64,000 bases of DNA. Origin: Dyella_B sp035690825 (GTDB lineage: Bacteria > Pseudomonadota > Gammaproteobacteria > Xanthomonadales > Rhodanobacteraceae). The translations under genes and the position numbers were made by a program. The stretch spans positions 124,001 through 188,000 of the forward strand of contig NZ_JBQCHP010000028.1 in the NCBI RefSeq assembly GCF_051954575.1. Direction: 5' to 3'. Below are positions 18,946 through 26,708 of the stretch, in pieces. The first letter of the stretch is position 1. Each line of letters begins with the position of its first letter. The notes under the pieces are model-generated. The model had not been told where the DNA came from, ran no database searches, and saw only the letters and a list, made by a program, of their open reading frames with translations.

Positions 18946-19917
18946 CTATTGATAGCCGGTAAGCGCCAACTGCAGCATGATCTTCATTTCTTCGCGCAGC
19001 GGCAGCGGTGCGACGATTTCCGCATCCGGACCGTACTTCAGCACGTCCATCAGTAATTCGCGTGAATTCGAATACGGCAGCTGCAGTTCGTAGCGCCCGT
19101 CCGGCAGCCACGTACCCTTCTGTTGCGAATGCCAATGCTCGTCGGCCACCCAGCGCGCCGCGTGCGCGGAGAAACGGATGGTGGCCCAGGCCTTCGGCTT
19201 GCCGGCGAAGATGCCGTAGCTGGAAGCGAGCAGCTCGTTGAGATCGTTTTCCGCCACGTCGCGCGCTGCTTCGTCCAGTGCGTGCGGATCGGCGATGCGA
19301 TCCACGGCGAAGCTGCGCAGGGCTTCGCGATCGTGATCCCACGCATCCAGGTACCAGTTGTCGCGGTAATGCGTCAGCCGCTGCGGCGACACCGTGCGCT
19401 TGCTTTCATTGTTGGTGGTGCGCGCGCGGTACAGGAAACGCAGCTGCTTGCGATCCAGCACCGCGCCGGCGGTGATGCGGAACACCTGCTGGTCGAGCTT
19501 GCGCTCGCCCCAGGGAATCACGCGGATGCGCTCCACCGGCAGGGCTTTGCCGCTGGCGCGGTCGGACAGCAGATGTTCGATGCGCGCCTTGAACGGCGCG
19601 AGCGCACCGGCCAGCACCCCGGGGCCGCTGCGTCCGATCAGCTCGTTCAGCGCCAGCAGCGCGGCCAGTTCGTCCGAGGTGAGCCACAGGCCCGGCAGTT
19701 CGAACCGCTGACCTTCCGTCGCTTCGTAGCGGAAGGCGGCGTGCTCGCCACCGGCGCTTTCGATCGGCGCACCCAGCGCGTCGCGCAGGAAGGCGATGTC
19801 CCGGTAGAGCGTGGCGCGCGAGCATTCGAGCTCGTCCATCAGCCTGGGCAGCGGCACCGGGTAATGCGCCGATTTCAGCAGGCGGTGCAGGGTGAGAATG
19901 CGCTCGTAGCGATCCAT
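18946..19917 (-). CDS. WYL-domain transcriptional regulator (YafY type)
   Basis: The 323-residue protein has an N-terminal winged helix (YERILTLHRLLKSA, then DELECSRATLYRDIAFLRDAL). A middle WYL domain has the RVIPWGE and LRFLYRAR strands and the THYRDNWYLDAWDHD motif, followed by a WCX C-terminal region. WYL regulators sense nucleic acid or nucleotide ligands in several systems, including DNA-damage and phage-defence loci; the ligand here is unknown. It leads a two-gene unit with the patatin-like phospholipase. The start at 19917 is the ATG at the winged-helix boundary; the RBS is weak. Confidence 0.88.
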   Translation of the reverse strand: MDRYERILTLHRLLKSAHYPVPLPRLMDELECSRATLYRDIAFLRDALGAPIESAGGEHAAFRYEATEGQRFELPGLWLTSDELAALLALNELIGRSGPGVLAGALAPFKARIEHLLSDRASGKALPVERIRVIPWGERKLDQQVFRITAGAVLDRKQLRFLYRARTTNNESKRTVSPQRLTHYRDNWYLDAWDHDREALRSFAVDRIADPHALDEAARDVAENDLNELLASSYGIFAGKPKAWATIRFSAHAARWVADEHWHSQQKGTWLPDGRYELQLPYSNSRELLMDVLKYGPDAEIVAPLPLREEMKIMLQLALTGYQ

Positions 19918-20134
19918 GTCGAGGTTCAGCAGGGGAGTCTGCGTAGCATGGCCATGCTGCGTGACGCCCGCAAGCGTGCCGCGGGGCCTTTCCGCGGCGA
20001 TGTGCCTCGACGCGGCGGCGTCCGGCCTGTCACGAGCGGGCCGTAAGATCGGTCCAAATTATTCACAAAGCATTCAAGCCGCTCCGTTAAAGTGGCCTGT
20101 TCCAACAGCTTTTTAACATTGGACGATCCCCGCG

Positions 20135-20947
20135 ATGAAAACCCTGCTGATGACCGGCCTCGCGCTCGCCGCCCTGGCCACCTTCACCGCCCAGGCCCAG
20201 GACACGTCCTCCGGTACCCAGACCAGCTCCGGCACCTGGACAGGCTCGGGCGAACTGGGCTTCGCCTCCACCACCGGCAACTCGCGCTCGCAGAACGTGA
20301 ACGCCAAGCTCAACCTGAGCCAGGAAACCGACCAGTGGAAGAACAGCTTCTTTGCCGACTGGTTGCGTTCCAAGGGCCAGGTCACTGTGACCAACGCGCA
20401 GGGGCAGGCGGTCAAGCAGTTCGACACCACTGCCGATCGCTACGATTTCGGCGCCTCGGCCGGCTATAAGCTGGACCCGCGCAGCTACATCGTGGCCGCC
20501 GGCCGCTATGAACACGACGACTTCGCCGCCTACCGCTGGCAGGGCACGGTCTCGCTCGGCTACGGCTACATGGCGCTGAAGACCGACCGCACCCAGCTCT
20601 CCTTCGAACTCGGCCCCGGTTACACCGAATACCAGCCGGCCACCGGCACGCAGACCATCAACGGCGTCACCGTGCCGCTGAAGGAACCGCGCCAGAGCCA
20701 GGTGGTGGCGCGCGGCCTGGTCAACTACAAATACCGCATCACCGAAAACACCGCCTTCGACGATACCTTCCTGATGGAAGCGGGCAGCAAGAACGCCTAC
20801 CTGCAGAACGACGCCGGCCTTGCGGTAAGCATGACCAAGAAACTGTCCATCAAGGTCGGTTTCCAGGTGCGCCACAACACCAACGTGCTGCCGGGCATCC
20901 GCCACACCGATACGCTGACGACGACCAATATCGTCTACAACCTCTGA
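20135..20947 (+). CDS. DUF481 outer membrane beta-barrel protein (YdiY-like)
   Basis: A 270-residue exported protein with a signal peptide ending at AQAQ near residue 22. It then shows the alternating beta-strand pattern of DUF481 proteins: GSGELGFASTTGNSRSQN, ADWLRSKGQ, GASAGYKLDPRSY, and the final strand VGFQVRHNTN, closing with TTTNIVYNL. E. coli YdiY is salt-inducible; the true function is unknown. It is a single-gene unit with a strong terminator. Confidence 0.88.
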   Translation: MKTLLMTGLALAALATFTAQAQDTSSGTQTSSGTWTGSGELGFASTTGNSRSQNVNAKLNLSQETDQWKNSFFADWLRSKGQVTVTNAQGQAVKQFDTTADRYDFGASAGYKLDPRSYIVAAGRYEHDDFAAYRWQGTVSLGYGYMALKTDRTQLSFELGPGYTEYQPATGTQTINGVTVPLKEPRQSQVVARGLVNYKYRITENTAFDDTFLMEAGSKNAYLQNDAGLAVSMTKKLSIKVGFQVRHNTNVLPGIRHTDTLTTTNIVYNL

Positions 20948-20973
20948 TCGTGTAGCGGCGCTCTCGCGCATCC

Positions 20974-21009
20974 AAAAACCCCTTCGTGTGTGAGCACGGA
21001 GGGGTTTTT
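20974..21009 (+). terminator. Rho-independent terminator after the DUF481 gene
   Basis: AAAAACCCCTTCGTG pairs with CACGGAGGGGTTTTT around TGTGAG and is followed by a T-rich stretch. The symmetric A/T tails could also serve hemC on the other strand. Confidence 0.9.
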
Positions 21010-21073
21010 GTTTGTGTCGTGTTGGCAGACGTTCGAAGCGACCGAAAACAATGCGTACCTTCGGCTTCCCTTC

Positions 21074-21991
21074 TTACTTTCCAAGCAGCGCCGCTGCGCC
21101 TTGCGCCAACAGCGCCTGGGCTACCTCATTGCCAAGCCTGGCCGCATCGCTGCCATCACCCGAGGCTTCCGCCTGCAACAGGCGCCCGCTCGAAACATCG
21201 CCCACCATTCCACACAAATGCAGGCCGCGCTCGGTCACCGTGCACCATGCGCCGACCGGCACCGTGCAACTGCCGCCCAAAACCTGGTTCATTGCGCGCT
21301 CGGCGGTGATGGCCAGGCGGGTATCGGCGTCGTCGAGCACGGCGAGGGCTTCGAGCACATCGGGCTGATCGGAACGCGCTTCAACCGCGATAGCGGCTTG
21401 GCCCGGAGCGGGCAGCCAGTTGGGTGCGCTCATGCGGCTGCGGATGCGCTCGTGCAGTCCCAGGCGTTCAAGGCCGGCGCAGGCGAGGATGATCGCTTCG
21501 TAATGCCCGGCGTCGAGCTTCTGCAAGCGAGTGCCGACGTTGCCGCGCAGGTCGAGCAATTCCAGGTCGGGCCGCACGGCGCGCAACAGTGCCTGGCGGC
21601 GCAAGGATGACGTGCCAACGCGCGCACCCAGCGGCAGCGCGGCCAGGTCGGCGTAGTCGTTGCTGACGAACGCATCGGCAGCATCGGCGCGCGGCAGGAT
21701 GGCGGGCAGGGCGAAGCCGGGTTCCAGTTCCGCGGGCACATCCTTGAGCGAATGCACCGCCAGATCCGCGCGACCTTCCTGCATCGCCACCTCCAGTTCC
21801 TTGAGGAACAGCCCCTTGCCGCCGACCGTCGCCAGCGACCGGTCGAGGATTTCGTCGCCGCGCGTGGTCAGTGGCACCAGCTCCACGCGCAGGCCCGGAT
21901 GCGCCGCGCGCAGCAGGCTGGCCACGTGTTCGGCCTGCCACAGGGCGAGCGCGCTCTTGCGGGTGGCGATGCGTAGCAGGGACGGCGACAT
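21074..21991 (-). CDS. hemC: Hydroxymethylbilane synthase (porphobilinogen deaminase)
   Basis: HemC links four porphobilinogen units into hydroxymethylbilane in tetrapyrrole synthesis. The protein has LRIATRKSALALWQAE at its start, VHSLKDVP, GTSSLRRQA, DLRGNVGTRL, and the dipyrromethane-cofactor cysteine in GGSCTVPVGA (about residue 242). The start at 21991 (MSPSLLRIA) gives 305 residues, the usual size; upstream ATGs in frame would add non-homologous sequence. It lies downstream of algZ-algR on the same strand, as in Pseudomonas and xanthomonads, but hemD does not follow: the next gene is convergent. Confidence 0.96.
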   Translation of the reverse strand: MSPSLLRIATRKSALALWQAEHVASLLRAAHPGLRVELVPLTTRGDEILDRSLATVGGKGLFLKELEVAMQEGRADLAVHSLKDVPAELEPGFALPAILPRADAADAFVSNDYADLAALPLGARVGTSSLRRQALLRAVRPDLELLDLRGNVGTRLQKLDAGHYEAIILACAGLERLGLHERIRSRMSAPNWLPAPGQAAIAVEARSDQPDVLEALAVLDDADTRLAITAERAMNQVLGGSCTVPVGAWCTVTERGLHLCGMVGDVSSGRLLQAEASGDGSDAARLGNEVAQALLAQGAAALLGK

Positions 21992-22182
21992 GCGGGCTCC
22001 GGAATCGACAGCTGCCGCCATTGTCGCGCACTTGAGGATGTTCTGATCTATTCCCGCACCCGACATGACGTCCAGAAGGTCCGCGGGCTGCGTTGCGTGG
22101 CGCAGGGCAGACCGGTTATCTGTTCAAGCCGCGCGGCGCGCATATCGTGCGGTGACAGTGTGTGGAATAGATCAGAGCATCC

Positions 22183-22884
22183 TTAACCTTCGCGCAGCAG
22201 CTTGCGCAAGGCAGGCAGGTTGCGCCGGCTGACTTCCGGACTGAAATCGGTGCCGGCCAATCGCGCCAGCACGCGGCCATCGGCCAGCGTCTTGAGGCCG
22301 ACCAGGCGATGCGCCGGCACCAGGCAGTTGCGATGCAGGCGGATCAGGTCCGGATAGGTTTCCTCCAGCTGCCGCAGCGAGTCGTCGAGCAGCAGCTGAT
22401 CGCCGGCGCGATGCGCCACCACATATTTCTCTTCCGCCAGCAGGCAGATCACCTCGTCCAGCGCGATGCGCACCGGCTCGCCGCGCACGCGCGCATGCAG
22501 CCAGCCGGCGGGCTCGCGTGGTTGCGCATCCAGGCGCTGGCGCACGCGCTTGAGCGCATCGCGCAGGCGTTCGACGCGCACGGGTTTCAACAGGTAATCG
22601 GCCGCTCCCAGGTCGAACGCATGCACGGCGTGGGCTTCATAGGCGGTGCAGAACACCACCTGCGGACGTGCGCGATTGGCCAGCCGTGCGGCCAGGGCCT
22701 TGCCATCCATGCCAGGCATGTTGATGTCCAGCAGCAGCAGGTCGGGCTGCGTCTGCGACAACGCTGCCAGCGCCGCTTCGCCGTCGCCCACGCTGCCGAC
22801 CACTTCCACCTCCGGACATTCCCGCAACAAGGCGTCGAGGCGCGCCCGTGCCAGCGGTTCGTCGTCAACGATCAGTACGCGCAT
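22183..22884 (-). CDS. algR: LytTR response regulator (AlgR type)
   Basis: The 233-residue regulator pairs a receiver domain (LIVDDEPLARARL, phospho-acceptor in LLLDINMPG at about residue 54, the Lys in LKPVRVERL) with a C-terminal LytTR DNA-binding domain (EEKYVVAHR, LIRLHRNCLVPAHRL). AlgR-type regulators control alginate, type IV pili and virulence in Pseudomonas; the targets here are unknown. Its start overlaps the end of the sensor kinase gene by 13 bases, and hemC follows, reproducing the algZ-algR-hemC order. That synteny is why I use the symbol. Confidence 0.88.
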   Translation of the reverse strand: MRVLIVDDEPLARARLDALLRECPEVEVVGSVGDGEAALAALSQTQPDLLLLDINMPGMDGKALAARLANRARPQVVFCTAYEAHAVHAFDLGAADYLLKPVRVERLRDALKRVRQRLDAQPREPAGWLHARVRGEPVRIALDEVICLLAEEKYVVAHRAGDQLLLDDSLRQLEETYPDLIRLHRNCLVPAHRLVGLKTLADGRVLARLAGTDFSPEVSRRNLPALRKLLREG

Positions 22885-23912
22885 GGCAGGAGCAACTTCA
22901 CCACAAAACGATTCCCCTGGGGACCGGCTTCCACACTCGCCCGTGGCCCGAAATGATACGTCACGCGCTGGCGCACATTGTTGAGGCCGTGCCCGCTGCC
23001 GCCGGTGGTGGGCTGGTCGGCGAGCGGATTGTCGATCTCGATGCGCAGCATGTTCCCTTCGCGCATGCCGCGCAGGATGATCTCGCCGCCTTCACGCAAC
23101 GGCTGCACGCCGTGGCGCACGGCGTTCTCCACCAGCGGCTGCAGCAGCAGCACGGGCATCGGCGCGTCCAGCGGCAGATGGTCCAGCTCGCGCCGCACGC
23201 GCAGGCGTTCGCCCAGCCGCAATTGCTCGATCGCCAGGTAGCGATCGACCAGTTGCAGTTCCTGGCCGAGCGTGCCGCTATGCGCATCGTCCTGGCCCAG
23301 CGCTGCGCGGAACAGCTCGGAAAGATCCTCCACCGTGCGCTCCGCCGCGGCCGGGTCCACCCGCACCAGTGCCGCCACCGTGTTCATGCTGTTGAACAGG
23401 AAATGCGGACGAATGCGCGCCTGCAGCGCTTCCACCTTCGCGTGCGCCACCGCCGCCAGCCGCGCCTGCCATTCGGCCAGCACGTAGAAGTAGCGCAGCA
23501 TCGCCGCGCCCAGCAGCGCGGCAATCGCCGCGTTGTTGCGCACGAAGCTGGGTGAATCGCCCGGAATCAGTTGCATGTCCAGCGCGCTGTCCATCCACCG
23601 TGCCAGCACGCTGCCGACCACCACGATCAGCACCATCACCAGCCACACGCCCGCATACGGCAGCAAGCCCGGCAGGCGCAGCAACCACGGACGCAGCTTG
23701 CACAGCGCCACGCCGATCACCATCGCCACCCATTCCACGAACAGCATGCCGACACTATAGCCACGCCAGCCGCGCGTGCTTTGCGGCGCGAGCCAGGCCA
23801 GGGTCACGCACAGCGCGCCGACGATCAGCAGCGCGGAAATGACCGGCAGGCTGCAGAAGTCCGGCAGCGGACTGCGCGGTTGGGCGGACGGTTTGGTTGC
23901 GACCCCTGGCAT
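22872..23912 (-). CDS. algZ: LytS/AlgZ-type sensor histidine kinase
   Basis: The 346-residue protein has about four membrane helices in the first 150 residues, then a His_kinase domain of the LytS class. The phospho-acceptor His is in RIRPHFLFNSMNT (about residue 170), the N box is QPLVENAVRHG and the G box is GSGHGLNNVRQR. The lack of a separate HisKA domain is normal for this class. I start at the ATG at 23912 because the upstream 100 codons of open frame are out-of-frame esterase sequence. Operon order: esterase, algZ, algR, hemC. Confidence 0.88.
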   Translation of the reverse strand: MPGVATKPSAQPRSPLPDFCSLPVISALLIVGALCVTLAWLAPQSTRGWRGYSVGMLFVEWVAMVIGVALCKLRPWLLRLPGLLPYAGVWLVMVLIVVVGSVLARWMDSALDMQLIPGDSPSFVRNNAAIAALLGAAMLRYFYVLAEWQARLAAVAHAKVEALQARIRPHFLFNSMNTVAALVRVDPAAAERTVEDLSELFRAALGQDDAHSGTLGQELQLVDRYLAIEQLRLGERLRVRRELDHLPLDAPMPVLLLQPLVENAVRHGVQPLREGGEIILRGMREGNMLRIEIDNPLADQPTTGGSGHGLNNVRQRVTYHFGPRASVEAGPQGNRFVVKLLLPCAY

Positions 23913-23943
23913 GCGCGCAGTATGCCCGCTGGGATGGGGTTTT

Positions 23944-24609
23944 TCAGCGCAGGCGCGCACCGATCCAGCGACGCAGGTCGGCAACTTCCTCCGGACATAC
24001 CGCATGCGGCATCGGATAGGTATGCCAGTCAACCTGGTATCCCAAGGCTTCCAGCGCGGCGCGCGATTCCACGCCCCGCTGCAAGGCCACCACCGGATCG
24101 TAAGTACCGTGTCCCCAGAAAATCGGTACGCCGGCGTTCGACGCACTGCGTTCCGCGGCCAGCGTGTGGGCGATGGGCAGATACGTCGACAGCGCAATGA
24201 TGCCCGCCAGCTTCTGCTCATGGCGCAGGCCCGCCGCCAGCGCGATCGCGCCGCCTTGCGAAAAACCGGCGAGCAGGATGCGCTCGCTCGGCACGCCGCG
24301 CTCCTGCTCGCGGGTGATCAGCGCCTCCACCTGCACGATGGATTCGCGCGTGCCTGTTTCATCCTGCCGCGAGAGCAGATCGAAACCGTAGATGTCATAC
24401 CAGGCCCGCATCGCCATGCCGTTGTTGATCGTCACCGGACGCACCGGCGCATGCGGGAACACGAAGCGGATGGCCGGCCATTCCGGCATCACCAGCTCCG
24501 GCACGATCGGCGCGAAGTCGTGGCCGTCCGCGCCCAGGCCATGCAGCCAGACGATGCTGTAGACGGGGTTGGCGGCGGTTTCGATTTCGAGGGCGGGGAG
24601 CAGGGACAT
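23944..24609 (-). CDS. Carboxylesterase / phospholipase of the alpha/beta hydrolase fold
   Basis: A 221-residue hydrolase of the Abhydrolase_2 family (EstB, YpfH and acyl-protein thioesterase relatives). Evidence: IVWLHGLGADGHDFAP, nucleophile elbow GFSQGGA (about residue 116), the Asp in GTYDPVV (about 168) and the His in YPMPHAVC (about 200). No signal peptide is present, so it acts in the cytoplasm on short-chain esters or lysophospholipids. The gene ends 31 bases before algZ on the same strand and is probably the first gene of that unit. Confidence 0.9.
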   Translation of the reverse strand: MSLLPALEIETAANPVYSIVWLHGLGADGHDFAPIVPELVMPEWPAIRFVFPHAPVRPVTINNGMAMRAWYDIYGFDLLSRQDETGTRESIVQVEALITREQERGVPSERILLAGFSQGGAIALAAGLRHEQKLAGIIALSTYLPIAHTLAAERSASNAGVPIFWGHGTYDPVVALQRGVESRAALEALGYQVDWHTYPMPHAVCPEEVADLRRWIGARLR

Positions 24610-24680
24610 GGCGTGCTGGCAAAGTGAAACGAAGCGGCATCGTAGCAGCTACGCGCTTGAACCCCTCTCCCTCCGGAGCG

Positions 24681-24757
24681 CGTAGGTTGGGGTGCAAACC
24701 CCAACATTGCCATGCTCGGGTGCATCCGGATGTTGGGGTTTTGCACCCCAACCTACG
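24681..24757. repeat. TAGGTTGGGGT-family palindromic repeat
   Basis: CGTAGGTTGGGGTGCAAACC plus CCAACAT on the left is mirrored by ATGTTGGGG ... CACCCCAACCTACG on the right around about 20 bases. It lies between the esterase promoter side and the stop of the cysteine hydrolase (four bases away). Confidence 0.9.
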
Positions 24758-24761
24758 GGCA

Positions 24762-25409
24762 TCACGCGGCCGTGTCTTGCGCCAACAACGCCAAGGCCCG
24801 CTGATGCGAGGCATGGATCGTATCGCGCTCCGGCACGCTTCCGGTGGCGACACATGCCAGCCACTCGTCGGTGCTCAGCACGGCAGCGAACCGCGACTGC
24901 TGCACCACGCCGTACACGCGATGGATTTCCTCGGCGCTGGCGAAGCCCACGCGATTGGCGTAGGGCACACTGCCGGAAGCGTCGTGCAGGAATTCCACCT
25001 CAAGGCCGCGATCGAATGCATGCTTGACGGTGGTGTCGTCGCAGTTGTGCGTCATGTAGCCGACCACGCTCAAGATGTCGATCTTATGTTCGGCCAGCCA
25101 GTCGGCCAGGTCGGTACCCGCGAAGGCGCTCGGCAGCAGTTTGCGTTGATAGTGATCGTGCGGGCGCTTGGCCACGGTCTCGTGCAATTCCCAGCCGTAG
25201 GTGTCGAGGGCGAACAGCGGCGCATCCGCGGGCGAGGTCTGCTGGATCACGATCACCGGAATGCCGGCAGCGCGGGCACCGTCCATGGCACGGCCGATGT
25301 TGTGCAGCGAGCTGTTCACGGGCGGGTATTGAATCTTCAGTCCACCGGTGACGTATTCGTTCTGCACATCGATCACGATCAGTGCACGACGCGGAGTGGT
25401 GTGGTTCAT
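24762..25409 (-). CDS. Isochorismatase-family cysteine hydrolase
   Basis: The 215-residue protein has the family's Asp-Lys-Cys triad: ALIVIDVQNEY (Asp about 16), YQRKLLPSAF (Lys about 89) and YMTHNCDDT (Cys about 122). Members hydrolyse nicotinamide, N-carbamoyl compounds, isochorismate and similar small amides or ethers; the substrate here is unknown. I start at the ATG at 25409, where the hydrolase fold begins; the longer open frame overlaps the divergent regulator. It diverges from a GlxA-type AraC regulator across 118 bases, suggesting that the regulator controls it. Confidence 0.88.
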   Translation of the reverse strand: MNHTTPRRALIVIDVQNEYVTGGLKIQYPPVNSSLHNIGRAMDGARAAGIPVIVIQQTSPADAPLFALDTYGWELHETVAKRPHDHYQRKLLPSAFAGTDLADWLAEHKIDILSVVGYMTHNCDDTTVKHAFDRGLEVEFLHDASGSVPYANRVGFASAEEIHRVYGVVQQSRFAAVLSTDEWLACVATGSVPERDTIHASHQRALALLAQDTAA

Positions 25410-25471
25410 GGCTACAGTTCCTTGTGAAATAAGGTGAGCACATCTTCCACTTTCGGCGCCACGGCGAGCAG

Positions 25472-25506
25472 TGGCCCGATTGCCATTTAGCGATAGAATC
25501 GGGCCA
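25472..25506. promoter_or_regulatory. Candidate operator: TGGCCCGATT-N15-AATCGGGCCA
   Basis: A perfect 10-bp inverted repeat sits between the cysteine hydrolase and the AraC-type regulator, 21 bases before the regulator start. TAGAAT (25495-25500), overlapping the right arm, resembles a -10 box, so binding would block regulator transcription. Confidence 0.55.
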
Positions 25507-25527
25507 AGTCGCAGGAGAGCGTTGCAC

Positions 25528-26475
25528 ATGCAGCCCATCAAAGTCGCCGTGGTCGCGTTCGACCGGATTCGTCCGTTCCACCTGTCCGTACCTTGCGCCG
25601 TGTTCGGCGAAACCGAAGCACAGCCCTTGTTCCAATTGCGCGTCTGCGCAGCCGAACCTGGCCCGTTGCGCACGAGCGCGGGTTTCGACGTGGCCACGCG
25701 CCATGGCTTGCGCGAGCTGGCGCGGGCGGACGTGATCGTGGTGCCCTCCTGGCGCGATCCGCATGAGCGCGCACCAGAACCGCTGCTCGCCGCGCTGCGC
25801 CGCGCGCACCAACGCAGCGCCACCCTGGTCGGGCTCTGCCTTGGCGCCTATGTGTTGGCCGAAGCCGGTGTGCTCGACGGCAAGCTCGCCACCACGCACT
25901 GGCGCTGGACGGAGCTGTTCCGGCAACGCTTTCCCAAGGTGCGGCTCGATCCGGACGTGCTGTATGTCGACCAAGGCAACGTCGTCACTTCCGCCGGCAC
26001 CGCCGCGGGCATCGATTGCTGCCTGCATGTGGTGCGGCGGCAGTACGGCGCGGACGTCACCAATCGCATCGCGCGCAACCTGGTCGTGCCGCCGCATCGC
26101 CAGGGCAGCCAGGCGCAATACATCGAACAGCCGGTGCTGAGCCGCGCTACCGATACGCCGCTCACCAAGACCCTGCATTGGGCCACGCGCCATCTGGACC
26201 AGTCGCACACGCTCGATTCACTCGCCGCGCGCGCCTTGATGAGCCGGCGCAGCTTCACGCGTCATTTCCGCCAGCACACCGGCACCACGGTCGGTCAATG
26301 GTTGTTGTCGCAACGGCTAAGCCTGGCGCAACGCATGCTGGAAACCACCGACCAGCCGATCGAACGCATTGCAGAATGCGCGGGCTTTGGCACGGCGTTG
26401 TCGATGCGGCAACATTTTGGTGCGGCGTTCCATACCACGCCGTCGATGTACCGGCGGGAGTTTCGGGGTGCCTGA
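25528..26475 (+). CDS. GlxA/FtrA-type AraC family transcriptional regulator
   Basis: The 315-residue product joins an N-terminal DJ-1/PfpI-like domain (VAVVAFDRIRPFHLSVPCAVF, LVGLCLGAYVLAEAG with the usual nucleophile-elbow Cys, TSAGTAAGIDCCLHVV) to a C-terminal AraC double helix-turn-helix (SLAARALMSRRSFTRHFRQH and IAECAGFGTALSMRQHF). The first domain usually binds a small ligand without catalysis. The start at 25528 has an AGGAGA site about 11 bases upstream. Its divergent neighbour, a cysteine hydrolase, is the likely target, since this pairing is common for GlxA-type regulators. Confidence 0.9.
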   Translation: MQPIKVAVVAFDRIRPFHLSVPCAVFGETEAQPLFQLRVCAAEPGPLRTSAGFDVATRHGLRELARADVIVVPSWRDPHERAPEPLLAALRRAHQRSATLVGLCLGAYVLAEAGVLDGKLATTHWRWTELFRQRFPKVRLDPDVLYVDQGNVVTSAGTAAGIDCCLHVVRRQYGADVTNRIARNLVVPPHRQGSQAQYIEQPVLSRATDTPLTKTLHWATRHLDQSHTLDSLAARALMSRRSFTRHFRQHTGTTVGQWLLSQRLSLAQRMLETTDQPIERIAECAGFGTALSMRQHFGAAFHTTPSMYRREFRGA

Positions 26476-26479
26476 CGGC

Positions 26480-26575
26480 TCACCGCGTCGCCAACCCCAA
26501 CTCATGCGCGCTTGCGTACGCGGCCAGCGTGGCGGCCAGAGCGAAGACGGGCAGGCAACGCAGCAAGGACGACAT
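26480..26575 (-). CDS. Possible 31-residue hydrophobic peptide
   Basis: An ATG at 26575 has AGGGA seven bases upstream and opens a short frame: MSSLLRCLPVFALAATLAAY followed by ASAHELGLATR. It resembles a small secreted or single-helix membrane peptide. There is no family assignment. It sits convergent to the AraC gene (4 bases apart) and divergent from the S9 peptidase gene. It may be a chance frame. Confidence 0.3.
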   Translation of the reverse strand: MSSLLRCLPVFALAATLAAYASAHELGLATR

Positions 26576-26708
26576 GCCGTAATCCCTAAGAGAACGCGGG
26601 ACTAAGCAGACTATATCCCGCGCCTTTCCGGCGAAACGGGACCATTGGCGCTTGTCATGTGTACGCGCTTGGCTATGCTGGCGAATTTTCGACTTCCGGA
26701 AACTTCTC

